Of a stretch of 64,000 nucleotides of DNA, positions 50,960 to 58,922 are shown piece by piece. Source of the DNA: JACVRW01 sp963751835 (GTDB lineage: Bacteria > Actinomycetota > Thermoleophilia > Solirubrobacterales > Thermoleophilaceae); the NCBI GenBank assembly GCA_963751835.1, contig CAVVWD010000011.1:62001-126000 (forward strand). Reading direction: 5' to 3'. The notes beneath the pieces are model-generated. The model worked only from the letters and a program-made list of their open reading frames with translations, did no database searches and was not told the origin of the DNA. The position numbers were made by a program, and so were the translations under genes. How positions within the stretch are numbered: the first letter of the stretch is position 1; each line of letters opens with the position of its first letter.

Positions 50960-51781
50960 CTAGGCCGAGCCCGCCACCATGATCGAGCCCGCCACGGCCA
51001 CCACGCCGAGCGCCCCGCATATCAGGGCGAGAGCCTGCTGAGGCAAGCGCACCTGGTCGGCAAGATCGAACAGCACGAGCGCCGCCAGCCCGCCGCCGAT
51101 GAGCCCGCCGATATGGCCGCCGATCGAGATGTTCGGCACGGTGAAGGTGATCACGAGGTTGAGCACGATCCAGATGCCGAGCCCGCTCTCCATCAGGCTC
51201 AGGCCGCGGTTGCGCGCGTAGACAGCGGCCGCTGCCATCAGCCCGAAGATCGCACCGGACGCGCCCACCGTGAGGCCGTCGGGCTCGAGCAGCAGCGCTC
51301 CGAAGGAGCCGCACAGGAGCGACACCAGGTAGATCAGCGCGAACCGCAGCCGCCCCACCGCCGGCTCCAGCAGCGACCCGAGGATCCACAGCGAGAGCAT
51401 GTTGAACAGCAGGTGGAAGAAGCCCGCGTGCAGGAAGCCGGAGGTGAGGAGCCGCCAGTACTCCCCGTCCGCGACCTCCGCACGCGAGAGGGCGCCCTCG
51501 GTCAGCAGTGTGCTGCCGCCGAGCCCGCCCCCGCCGGTCGCGCTCGCCCCGCCGAGCGTCCCTCCGAGGAAGACGAGGACGTTGATGCCGATCAGCAGGT
51601 AGGTCAGCGTCGGCTCGTCGCTCGTCGAGCGAATCGTCTTCGCCCGAGTGCGCTGGTTGGCGCACTCGGGACAGCGCATCCCGACCGAGGTGGACGTCAT
51701 GCAGTCGGGGCAGATCGGCCGCCCGCAGTTGGAGCATTGGACACCGGTCTCGCGGTTCTTGTGGCGGTAGCAGACCTCCAT
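50960..51781 (-). CDS. Rhomboid-family intramembrane protease with N-terminal zinc ribbon
   Basis: 273 aa. Zinc ribbon (about 1-46) with CSNCGRPICPDC and CPECANQ. The six-helix rhomboid core has the catalytic Ser in TVGASGAIFGLM (about 178) and the His in GGHIGGLIGGG (about 235). It should cleave membrane proteins; the ribbon on the inner face may sense zinc or bind a partner. The stop is next to the IS end. Confidence 0.93.
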   Translation of the reverse strand: MEVCYRHKNRETGVQCSNCGRPICPDCMTSTSVGMRCPECANQRTRAKTIRSTSDEPTLTYLLIGINVLVFLGGTLGGASATGGGGLGGSTLLTEGALSRAEVADGEYWRLLTSGFLHAGFFHLLFNMLSLWILGSLLEPAVGRLRFALIYLVSLLCGSFGALLLEPDGLTVGASGAIFGLMAAAAVYARNRGLSLMESGLGIWIVLNLVITFTVPNISIGGHIGGLIGGGLAALVLFDLADQVRLPQQALALICGALGVVAVAGSIMVAGSA

Positions 51782-51833
51782 GGATCGGAGGCTCAGACTA
51801 GCTGGCGCGCCTCCGGCCGCGACCGGCTTCGAA

Positions 51834-52565
51834 TCAGCTTTCCAGCGGGACGCTCAGGATCGGCTGCTCGCTCGGCGCCCGGGAGCCGCCGCGTGGCTCG
51901 CGCGTGACGAGCACGGCCTGGGCGCCGCTCAGGTCGTCGGTAACCGCGACGGCTCCGCCACCGTCCGCGCCGACCTCGAAGGTGGGCTGCGGGACAACGG
52001 TGCCGTCGCGCTGCACCCACGCCTGGTAGACCTGCGCCTCGTCGAGCTCGGACATGCCGTTGACGCGCAGGATCGCGCCGTTCTCGCCGTCGCCCTCGAC
52101 CTGCAGGCTGCCGCTTGCCATGGGCAAGCGGCTCTCGTCAACGGTCGCTGCGATCGTGCGCGCGCCGTCCTCGCCTCCGAGCTGGGCGACGCCGAAGCCG
52201 GCGGCAAGGCCGAGCACGAGTGCGAGTCCGCCGACCGCCAGGGCCGGACGAAGCGAGGGCAGCCTCAGGCGCTCGCGCAGCGGCGTTCGCCGCCGTGCCG
52301 GCGCGGCGGCGCTCTCGCCGGCCGTCTCGCGCGCCTCTCGCTCCACCACCTCCATAAGCGACGTCTTCAGGCTGGGCGGCGGCTCGACCTGCTCGACCGA
52401 CCGCGGCAGCGCATCCGCCGCCGGGCGCAGCTGCTCGACCTCGTCGCGGCACTGCGCGCAGTTGGCCATGTGGTGTTCGAAGGCCTGGCGTTCGAGGTCG
52501 GTCAGGGCGCCCAACAGGTACGCACCGATCTCCTCGTGATAGCTCGTGTGATCTCTATCCGTCAT
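51834..52565 (-). CDS. Anti-sigma factor (RskA-type, zinc-finger)
   Basis: 243 aa. N-terminal zinc-binding anti-sigma domain with HHMANCAQC near 30-38, one membrane helix (VGGLALVLGLAAGFGVAQL, about 112-130), and an outer RskA-C domain (WVQRDGTVVPQPTFEV, AVLVTREPRGGSRAPSEQPI). It should hold the upstream sigma factor. Its ATG overlaps the sigma stop (ATGA). Confidence 0.93.
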   Translation of the reverse strand: MTDRDHTSYHEEIGAYLLGALTDLERQAFEHHMANCAQCRDEVEQLRPAADALPRSVEQVEPPPSLKTSLMEVVEREARETAGESAAAPARRRTPLRERLRLPSLRPALAVGGLALVLGLAAGFGVAQLGGEDGARTIAATVDESRLPMASGSLQVEGDGENGAILRVNGMSELDEAQVYQAWVQRDGTVVPQPTFEVGADGGGAVAVTDDLSGAQAVLVTREPRGGSRAPSEQPILSVPLES

Positions 52566-53146
52566 GCGAATCCCCCTGCCGCGTAGCCCTCTGAGAGCTG
52601 CCGCCGCATCTTGTCTAGACCGAGCCGCATGCGCCCCTTCACGGTACCTATGGGCTCTTCCAAAAGCTCGGCAATCTGGCTGTGGCTGAACCCACCGAAG
52701 TAGGCCAGCTCGATCGTTCGGCGCTGCTCGTCCGGCAGCGTGTCGAGCGCGCTGCGGATGCTGCGCGCCTCTTCTCTGCGCGCGGCCTCCACCTCGGTGC
52801 GCTCGGGCGCCTCGTGGCGCTCCTCCACGCCGTCCATCGTCTCTCGCCGGCGGTCGTGCACGAAACTGCGCCGGAGTGCGTCGATCGCCCGGTTGTGGAC
52901 GATGCCGAGCACCCAGGTGCGGACGCTCCCTCGCGCTTGGTCGTAGCGCAGCCGGCTGCGCCAGATCGACAGGAACGCTTCCTGGGTCACGTCCTCTGCG
53001 GTCACGCGGTTGCCGACCATCCGGTACGCAAGCGAGAAGGCGGCGCCGCCATGGCGGTCGTAGAGCAGCTCGAATGCGCGGGGGTTCCCGCTCTGGACGA
53101 GCTGCATCACTTCCTCGTCCGCAAGGTCGCGGATGTCACTTGCCAT
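52562..53146 (-). CDS. ECF sigma factor (SigK-like)
   Basis: 194 aa. Region 2 with LLYDRHGGAAFSLAYRM, TAEDVTQEAFLSIWR, and region 4 with LPDEQRRTIELAYFGGFSHSQIAELL. Paired with a RskA-type anti-sigma in one operon. Divergent from a DUF4383 gene with a 73-bp gap. The pairing strongly suggests release by regulated proteolysis of the anti-sigma. Confidence 0.95.
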   Translation of the reverse strand: MASDIRDLADEEVMQLVQSGNPRAFELLYDRHGGAAFSLAYRMVGNRVTAEDVTQEAFLSIWRSRLRYDQARGSVRTWVLGIVHNRAIDALRRSFVHDRRRETMDGVEERHEAPERTEVEAARREEARSIRSALDTLPDEQRRTIELAYFGGFSHSQIAELLEEPIGTVKGRMRLGLDKMRRQLSEGYAAGGFA

Positions 53147-53219
53147 GCCGATCTATTTCTACGCTGCGCAGGGCTGGATGGATCAGCCGCGAATGCATCA
53201 TCCAGCAAGGAGGCCCCGA

Positions 53220-53648
53220 GTGGACGAACGGTCCCCCGCACAGGTTTTCGCCCTGGTCATCGGGCTGGCGCTCGTGGTCGGCGGCATCGCCGGCTTCTTC
53301 TACAGCGCGAGCTTCTCGACCGGCGACGACGTCGAGCGCGAGGCTCTCCTCGGCATCCTCGACGTCAACGGCTGGCACAACGTGGTGCACATCGCCACCG
53401 GTGTCCTCGGCCTGGCCGTGGCCGGCTCCTACGGTGGGGCGCGCGGCTACGCGATCGGCATCGGCGTGGTCTACCTGCTCGTGGCGGCGCTCGGCTTCAT
53501 CGCCGGTGACGGCGAGGAGATCCTCAGCCTGATCCCGGTCAACACCGAGGACAACGTGCTGCACCTGCTGATTGGCATCGCGGGGCTGGGCGCCGGGCTG
53601 CTGACCCCGGCGGTGCCGCCGCCGAGCACGCTCGAGCCCGCCGATTAA
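53220..53648 (+). CDS. DUF4383 membrane protein
   Basis: 142 aa, four membrane helices (FALVIGLALVVGGIAGFFY, NVVHIATGVLGLAVAG, YAIGIGVVYLLVAALGFI, NVLHLLIGIAGLGAGLL). The GTG at 53220 is chosen over an upstream ATG because AAGGAGG (53207-53213) is 6 bp before it. DUF4383 is common in actinobacteria; function unknown. Divergent from the sigma gene. Confidence 0.85.
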   Translation: MDERSPAQVFALVIGLALVVGGIAGFFYSASFSTGDDVEREALLGILDVNGWHNVVHIATGVLGLAVAGSYGGARGYAIGIGVVYLLVAALGFIAGDGEEILSLIPVNTEDNVLHLLIGIAGLGAGLLTPAVPPPSTLEPAD

Positions 53649-53660
53649 TTCCCGAGCGGG

Positions 53661-54008
53661 TCACCGGACGGACGCCACGTTCGTTCGAGCAGTGGGCGAT
53701 CGCCCACGCGGACGCGTTCCGCTGACCTCGGTCGGTGCCGTCGCTCCGTCCCCCTCCGAAGCGGCATGCCGGCTGCCGGATCGGCTCCGCAGGAGCCGTA
53801 GCGGCAGGAGGAGAAGGCGGGCCAGCAGCCATACGACCAAGGCGACCAGCGCGAGAGGAATTGCCGGGAGCACCAGCAGCAGCGCCAGCAAGAGTCCCGG
53901 CATCGCGAAGGGGAACAGCGCCATCGTGATGATTCCGAGGCCTGCCAACAGGCCGCTCGCTTCCGAAGCGACGTCGGATGTCGAGAGTGGCGCGCGAGGC
54001 GCGTCCAT
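53661..54008 (-). CDS. Membrane protein, unknown function
   Basis: 115 aa, not recognised. Two membrane helices at about 20-47 and 50-68, then an Arg/Leu stretch (LLARLLLLPLRLLRSRSG) and a disordered basic tail. The ATG has AGGAG at the right distance (GGAGCCAACC). Convergent with the DUF4383 gene (12-bp gap). Confidence 0.6.
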   Translation of the reverse strand: MDAPRAPLSTSDVASEASGLLAGLGIITMALFPFAMPGLLLALLLVLPAIPLALVALVVWLLARLLLLPLRLLRSRSGSRHAASEGDGATAPTEVSGTRPRGRSPTARTNVASVR

Positions 54009-54082
54009 GGTTGGCTCCTTTTCGCGGGATTGCGTCTACATATGAGACGCAGTGCGCGCCGCGTTTGTGACAGGACCGTGAG

Positions 54083-54418
54083 TCAGCGCCTGAGGCGCTT
54101 CTGGACGTCCTCGGTCACGCCGCGCAGGCTCTTTTCGAGCGCGTGCAGGCCGGGTGTGCCGCGCTTCTTCTGCTGCTGGCGCGCGCGGACGAGCACCAGC
54201 CCGCCCGCGGCGGCGGTGCCGACGATGATCGCGGCGGCGGTCGGCACCCAGTTGCGCGGGTCGCGCATCGCCGAGAGCTCCCAGTCGGAGAGCTCCACGG
54301 CGGCCGCCTCGGTCAGCTCGGAGAGGCCGCGCTCGAGGCGATCGCTGAGCGCCTCGGGCGGGTCGACCGGCACGAGCGCCGACCGCAAGAGGCGCTCCAC
54401 ACGTTCAACGTCACTCAT
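54083..54418 (-). CDS. Small membrane protein downstream of an ECF sigma factor
   Basis: 111 aa. Cytoplasmic N-terminal helix (RVERLLRSALVPVDPPEALSDRL), one membrane helix (TAAAIIVGTAAAGGLVLV, about 61-78) and a basic tail (RARQQQKKRG). It lacks a zinc-finger anti-sigma motif. It overlaps the sigma gene by 8 bp, so it is a candidate anti-sigma of another kind; this is inference. Confidence 0.65.
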   Translation of the reverse strand: MSDVERVERLLRSALVPVDPPEALSDRLERGLSELTEAAAVELSDWELSAMRDPRNWVPTAAAIIVGTAAAGGLVLVRARQQQKKRGTPGLHALEKSLRGVTEDVQKRLRR

Positions 54419-54953
54419 CTGACATCTCCTCCTCGTCCAGCCCCTGCTCGAGCTGTCTGATGGCCCTGTGGATCAGCACCTTCGTCGCTCCCTCCGAGCG
54501 GCCGAGCGCCCGTGCGATCTCCCGGTTGTCCATGTCGAGCGCGAACCGCATGATGAGCGCCTCGCGGCGGTCGTCCGGGAGCTTCGACACCCCGGCGAGC
54601 ACCTCCTTCACCTCCTCGCGCCCCTCCACCACCCGCTCCGTGTCGAGCGGGGCGGAGAGGATCGCGGCGTCGTCGAGGTGCGTCTGCGGCTTGCGCGATC
54701 GGTCGCGGTAGTAGTTCGCGGCGAGGTTGTGCGCGATGCGGATCAGCCACGGCCGCAGCGGGCGTCCGTTCGACTCGCGCTGTGCGCGCTCGAAGTGCCG
54801 GTACGCCTGCAGGAAGGTCTGCTCGGTGATGTCCTCGGCGTCGTGGTGGTTGCCGATCCGGTAGTAGGCGTACGAGTAGACGTCGCGCAGATGGGCCCGG
54901 TAGAGCTCGCTGAAGTCGCGATCGAGTTGCTCCTTGTCCCCCAACTCCTGCAC
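54411..54953 (-). CDS. ECF sigma factor
   Basis: 180 aa. Region 2 has FSELYRAHLRDVYSYAYYRIG and DAEDITEQTFLQAYRHFERA; region 4 has LPDDRREALIMRFALDMDNREIARALG. No typical anti-sigma lies next to it; the overlapping membrane protein may serve. Upstream is the PlsC-GpsA gene on the same strand, with a 23-bp gap. Confidence 0.93.
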   Translation of the reverse strand: MQELGDKEQLDRDFSELYRAHLRDVYSYAYYRIGNHHDAEDITEQTFLQAYRHFERAQRESNGRPLRPWLIRIAHNLAANYYRDRSRKPQTHLDDAAILSAPLDTERVVEGREEVKEVLAGVSKLPDDRREALIMRFALDMDNREIARALGRSEGATKVLIHRAIRQLEQGLDEEEMSDE

Positions 54954-54976
54954 CTCTCATCGCAGCGTACTCCCGG

Positions 54977-56641
54977 TCAGGCCGCGTGACTCTTGCGGTT
55001 GCGGGGACGTGCGGAGCGGACGCTCTCCAGCCACTGGTCGGGCGAGGCCTGACCGTCGAGCACGTCGCCGAGCCCGGTGGTCACCGGCGCCTCGATTCCC
55101 CGGCGCTCGAACGCGAGCCCGAGCAACGGAACGGTCGCGAGCGACTCGGCTGTCTGGCTGACCGCCGCCTGGACCTGGGTGGACGGAAGTCCGGCTCCGA
55201 CGAGCTCGCCCGCGCGCCGGTTGCGGCTGCCCTCGGCGATGGCGGTGGCCACGAGGTCACCGGTCCCCGCGAGCCCCGCGAAGGTCTCGCTTCGGCCGCC
55301 GCTCGCCACGGCCAGTTCGTGCACCTCGGAGAAGATGCGCCCGGCCGCCGCACCGGCGAGGTTGGCCCCGCGCTGGGCGGCTGCGGCGGAAGCCAGCGCC
55401 GCCGCGTTCTTGGCACAGGCGGCGAACTCGGTGCCGGTCACGTCGTCGGTGGCGTCGGCGTGCAGGCCGCCCGCCTCGAGGACGTCGCGCAGCTGGCGGC
55501 GCAGGTCGGCGTCGCGGGTGGCCACCACCACCGAGGCGCCCAGCTCGATCGCCTCGCGGGCGTCGGCCGGTCCCGCCAGGGTCGCGACAGCGCGCGCACG
55601 CACGCGCTCGGACACGTATGCCGTCGGGGTGGTGCCGAGCGGCGGCACGAGGCCCTTGGACGCGACCAGCACCGCCGAGCGCTCGCCCACACGCGTGCCG
55701 AGCTCGCCGACCACGGCCGGCAGGCTCGCGCAGGGCACGGCCAGCACCACGAGGTCGACGCCTGCGAGGTCGATCTCGGGAACCGTCTTGACGTCGATGG
55801 CGCGGTCGAGCTCGACCCCGGGGAGGTAGTCGGGGTTCTCGCGCTCCGAAGCCAGCCGCTCCGCCTGTGCGGCGGTGCGGCAGCCGAGCTGCACCTGCAG
55901 GCCGGCGCGGGCGAGGACCGCCGCGGCGGCCGTCCCCATGCAGCCGCCGCCCACTACGGCGGCCGTGCGCAGCGGCGGCAGGCCGCCGAGCCACTCCCAC
56001 TGCAGCTCGACGCACGGCCAGATGCGCTCGGTCACCTCGCCGGCGAGGAACGGGGAGGGATCGGCCACGCGCGGGAAGGTGAGCGGTGCGCCGGCGCGGA
56101 TGTGCACCTTGACCGGCTTGATCTTCCAGCCGTCGCGTGCGCGCTCGGAGCCCGTCACGGCGATCGGCACCACCGGCTTTCCGCTCTCAAGCGCCAACCG
56201 CCCGACCCCCCGTTTCGGGCGCTGGAGCGAGCCCGTCCGGATACGCGTCCCCTCGGGGAAGATCACTACGGCCTCCCCGCGCTCGAGCAGTGCGAGGCCT
56301 GTGGCCACCGACTCGTCGTCCGATTCGCCGCGGCGCACCGGAAAGGCGCCCATGCAGTTGAGGAACCAGCCGATCAGCGGGTTCTTGAAGAGCTCCTGCT
56401 TGGCGACGAAGTAGATCGGACGGCCGACGCAGCAGCCGATCGCGAACGGGTCGAGGAAGCTGCGGTGGTTGGCCGCGAGGATGACGCCGCCGTCCGGGAT
56501 GTGCTCACGGCCGAGCCGGCGCAGCCGGAAGTAGACGTGAATGGCCGCCTTGATGACCCAGCGCACCGACCAGTACACAGGCTTGTTCACGCCCCGGCGG
56601 CGCGTGCGCTCGTGATAGACCTCGAGCGGCCGCGCGGTCAC
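54977..56641 (-). CDS. Fused 1-acylglycerol-3-phosphate acyltransferase and glycerol-3-phosphate dehydrogenase
   Basis: 554 aa. Residues 1-220 are a PlsC-type acyltransferase with NHRSFLD near 60 and FPEGTR near 128. Residues about 230-545 are GpsA-like: VVGGGCMGTAAAAVLA near 230 (coenzyme), catalytic K in CAKNAAALA near 408, and GLAGTGDLVATAIAEGSRNRR near 452. PlsC acylates lyso-phosphatidate and GpsA makes glycerol 3-phosphate, so the fusion joins first-stage phospholipid synthesis steps. GTG/ATG at 56641 is the start; a GTG at 56645 region is possible. Confidence 0.92.
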   Translation of the reverse strand: MTARPLEVYHERTRRRGVNKPVYWSVRWVIKAAIHVYFRLRRLGREHIPDGGVILAANHRSFLDPFAIGCCVGRPIYFVAKQELFKNPLIGWFLNCMGAFPVRRGESDDESVATGLALLERGEAVVIFPEGTRIRTGSLQRPKRGVGRLALESGKPVVPIAVTGSERARDGWKIKPVKVHIRAGAPLTFPRVADPSPFLAGEVTERIWPCVELQWEWLGGLPPLRTAAVVGGGCMGTAAAAVLARAGLQVQLGCRTAAQAERLASERENPDYLPGVELDRAIDVKTVPEIDLAGVDLVVLAVPCASLPAVVGELGTRVGERSAVLVASKGLVPPLGTTPTAYVSERVRARAVATLAGPADAREAIELGASVVVATRDADLRRQLRDVLEAGGLHADATDDVTGTEFAACAKNAAALASAAAAQRGANLAGAAAGRIFSEVHELAVASGGRSETFAGLAGTGDLVATAIAEGSRNRRAGELVGAGLPSTQVQAAVSQTAESLATVPLLGLAFERRGIEAPVTTGLGDVLDGQASPDQWLESVRSARPRNRKSHAA

Positions 56642-56710
56642 CTTCCCTCCTCCTCGGACATCGTGAATTCCCTACCCGCGTCTGGCCGGGGCGTTACGCT
56701 GCGGGACGGG

Positions 56711-57238
56711 ATGGAGTTGCGCAGGCCACTCAACGGCGCCCTCGCCGGCGCGACGGCCGCTGCGGTCTGGGCGGCACAGGAGCCCCTCGACAAGCGGGTG
56801 TTCGGGACGCAGTACGACGACGTCGAGCTGCTCGGCACGCTCTTCACCCGAGGACAGGGGAAGTACGCGGCCGGGCTCGCGCTGCACGTGACGAACGGGG
56901 CGATCTTCGGCGCCGTCTACGCCCTGGTGCGGCCGCTGGTGCCGGCGCCGCCGCTCGTGACGGGCGTCGCGGCCGCGCTCGGTGAGCACTTTGCGCTGTG
57001 GCCGCTCGCGCGCGTGGTCGATCGCTTCCACCCGGCGCGCGACGAGCTCGAGCCGCTGACCGGGAACCGGCGCGCGTTCGCCGCCGCGACCTGGCGCCAC
57101 CTCCTGTTCGGCCTGACGCTCGCCGAGATCGAGCGCCGCCTGAACGACATCCGCGAGTTCGAGCCGCTCGAGGAGGTGCCGGTCTCCTCGAACGGCCACG
57201 GGAACATCGAGCACGCCGCCGTGGGCGCCGAGTCGTAG
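56711..57238 (+). CDS. Membrane-associated protein of unknown function
   Basis: 175 aa. Residues 1-30 form a helix (PLNGALAGATAAAVWAAQEPL), and the middle has a hydrophobic stretch (ALHVTNGAIFGAVYALVRPLV). Similar to DUF1440/DUF6789-type small membrane proteins. The ATG at 56711 is divergent from the PlsC-GpsA gene (69-bp gap). The tRNA gene follows its stop by 5 bp on the other strand. Confidence 0.7.
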   Translation: MELRRPLNGALAGATAAAVWAAQEPLDKRVFGTQYDDVELLGTLFTRGQGKYAAGLALHVTNGAIFGAVYALVRPLVPAPPLVTGVAAALGEHFALWPLARVVDRFHPARDELEPLTGNRRAFAAATWRHLLFGLTLAEIERRLNDIREFEPLEEVPVSSNGHGNIEHAAVGAES

Positions 57239-57243
57239 CCGAG

Positions 57244-57317
57244 AGCCGGAGGCGGGATTCGAACCCGCGACATCCGCTTTACAAGAGCGGCGCTCTGGCC
57301 AACTGAGCTACTCCGGC
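57244..57317 (-). tRNA. tRNA-Thr (TGT)
   Basis: Minus-strand sequence folds as a tRNA: acceptor GCCGGAG/CTCCGGC, anticodon stem CCGCT/AGCGG with loop CTTGTAA giving anticodon TGT, and T-arm loop TTCGAAT. The discriminator is T and CCA is not encoded. It lies between a membrane-protein gene and the SigH-like gene. Confidence 0.96.
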
Positions 57318-57374
57318 GTGGTCCCGAAGTCTACGTTTCGCGAGGTCAGGATCTGGCTGGTCTTCCCAACGGAC

Positions 57375-57407
57375 CCGACTTGTTGTCGTCACACGACACG
57401 AAGTCGG
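57375..57407. terminator. Hairpin, shared terminator-like element (copy 2)
   Basis: Arms CCGACTTGTTGTCG and CGACACGAAGTCGG around TCACA; 12 of 14 pairs form. It is 11 bp past the sigH stop. A near-copy at 24596-24628 follows the yibE/F gene, so both end minus-strand genes. Confidence 0.65.
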
Positions 57408-57417
57408 CATCCTTCGG

Positions 57418-58086
57418 CTAGAGCAGCACCTGGCGCGAGCTCAGGTGCGCTCCCACCTTGCGCTTTACGCGTTGGAGCGCGTTGTCGACCGTCTTGGTGT
57501 CGCACTCGAGCCGTGCCGCGATCGCCTCGTAGCTGTGCCCATCCAGGTAGAGCGAGAGCACCGAGCTCTCGAGGTCCGAGAGCACGCTCGAGAGGCAGGC
57601 CACGAGGCAGTGGAGCTCCTCCGAGGAGATGACCTGGTTGACGGGATCGTGCGCGTTCGGGCCGGGCAGCAGCTCGTCGAGCGTCGGATCACCGTCCCCG
57701 CCGCCCGCGGCGGGCGTTTGCGAGAAGGACACGTACTCGTTGAGCGGGGTGTGCTTGTTGCGAGTGGAGGTCTTGACCGCGGTGATGATCTGGCGCGTGA
57801 TGCAGAGCTCGGCGAAGTTGCGGAAGCTCGACTCGCGGTCCGTGCGGTAGTCGCGCACCGCCTTGTAGAGCCCGACGAGACCTTCCTGGATGAGGTCGTC
57901 GGCGTCGCCCCCGATAAGGAAGTAGGAGGAGGCCTTCAGGCGCACGAAGCCGTAGTAGCGCCTGACGATCCGGTCGTACGCGTCCTTCTTCCCCTGCTTG
58001 GCGAGCGCGATCAGGTAGTGATCATCCAGCTCGACTTGAGACTGAGCTTTGAACCCAGCCGGTCGGGAGGTCGCGGAAGTTGCCAT
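57418..58086 (-). CDS. RNA polymerase sigma factor, SigH (Spo0H) type
   Basis: 222 aa. Region 2 has LIALAKQGKKDAYDRIVRRYYGFVRLKASSYF-type sequence, with FLIGGDADDLIQEGLVGLYKAVRDY; region 4 has LSDLESSVLSLYLDGHSYEAIAARL and CDTKTVDNALQRVKRK. This is the SigH-like group of the sigma-70 family, shorter than the primary sigma. It is downstream of rlmB, 131 bp away, with a hairpin between; it might read through from it. Confidence 0.92.
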   Translation of the reverse strand: MATSATSRPAGFKAQSQVELDDHYLIALAKQGKKDAYDRIVRRYYGFVRLKASSYFLIGGDADDLIQEGLVGLYKAVRDYRTDRESSFRNFAELCITRQIITAVKTSTRNKHTPLNEYVSFSQTPAAGGGDGDPTLDELLPGPNAHDPVNQVISSEELHCLVACLSSVLSDLESSVLSLYLDGHSYEAIAARLECDTKTVDNALQRVKRKVGAHLSSRQVLL

Positions 58087-58160
58087 CGAAAGCTCCTCTT
58101 CGGGCCGGCACGACCCTTGAAGCTCGGTGACGCACTACCTCCCCTGGGCGTCAGGTTGAT

Positions 58161-58190
58161 CTGAAGGCGAGCCCTAAAGCTCGACTTCAG
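58161..58190 (-). other. Hairpin between rlmB and the SigH-like gene
   Basis: CTGAAGGCGAGC and GCTCGACTTCAG pair over 12 positions with one mismatch around CCTAAA. The outer GATC bases also repeat. It could be an attenuator or the end of the rlmB transcript. No U-run follows on either strand. The rest of this 131-bp gap shows nothing else. Confidence 0.55.
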
Positions 58191-58217
58191 CCTGATCTGG
58201 GCGGCAGTATTGCCTTG

Positions 58218-58922
58218 TTATGGAGCCCTGTCAAGGGACTTGCGAAAGTGCAAGATCCCGTACACGAGCGCAGCTGCCGCGGTGGAGACGTTGAGCGATC
58301 CGACCCTTCCGGAGTGCGGCAGGTGGATCAGCTCGTCGCACGACGAGGCCACCCGGGGACGCAGGCCCCTGCCCTCGGAGCCGAGCACGAGCACCACACG
58401 GCCGCTGTAGTCGGGCCGGTGATATGGAACCCTGGCGTCCGCGGCCGCCCCGTAGACCCACGCCTCGCGCTCCTTCGCCACCACGAGCCAGTCCGCGAGG
58501 TTGCGGACGCGCGCCACATCGAGGTGCTCGACCGCCCCGGCCGACGCCTTGCAGACGGCCGCCGTGATCTCCGCCGAGCGCCGCTCCGGGAGCACGACTC
58601 CGGCGCAGCCGGCCGACTCGGCCACGCGGCAGACGGCGCCGAGGTTGTGAGGGTCCTGGATCTCGTCGAGAGCGATCACGAGGGCGTCATCGCGCTCGAG
58701 CAGTGAATCCGCGTCGGCGTACGGGTAGGCCTGGACCTCGGCGCAGATTCCCTGGTGGTCGGGCGACCCCGCGCGTTCCTCCACCTCATCGACCGAGACG
58801 ATGCTCGACGGGACCTCCGCGAGCCACACCTCGTGCGCCGCGCGCTCGGTCGCATACACGCGCTGGACGCGGCGCTTGCCGCGAATGGCCTCCCGGACCG
58901 GGTTGCGACCGTAGACGATCAC
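58218..58922 (-). CDS. rlmB: 23S rRNA (guanosine-2'-O-)-methyltransferase RlmB (SpoU)
   Basis: 234 aa. SpoU-fold: ALDEIQDPHNLGAVCRVAES near 90-110, ERRSAEITAAVCKASAGAVE, and the knot motif VLVLGSEGRGLRPRV then LPHSGRVGSLNVSTAAA near 190-210. The start is GTG at 58920-58922, overlapping the cysS stop (GTGA). Last of the carD-ispD-PHP-ispF-amidase-cysS-rlmB series. Confidence 0.95.
   Translation of the reverse strand: MIVYGRNPVREAIRGKRRVQRVYATERAAHEVWLAEVPSSIVSVDEVEERAGSPDHQGICAEVQAYPYADADSLLERDDALVIALDEIQDPHNLGAVCRVAESAGCAGVVLPERRSAEITAAVCKASAGAVEHLDVARVRNLADWLVVAKEREAWVYGAAADARVPYHRPDYSGRVVLVLGSEGRGLRPRVASSCDELIHLPHSGRVGSLNVSTAAAALVYGILHFRKSLDRAP

Noticed and set aside
53173..53206. CTGGATG...CATCCAG inverted repeat upstream of the DUF4383 gene
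   Set aside because: Only 7 bp arms with a 19-bp gap and no second example; could be chance.
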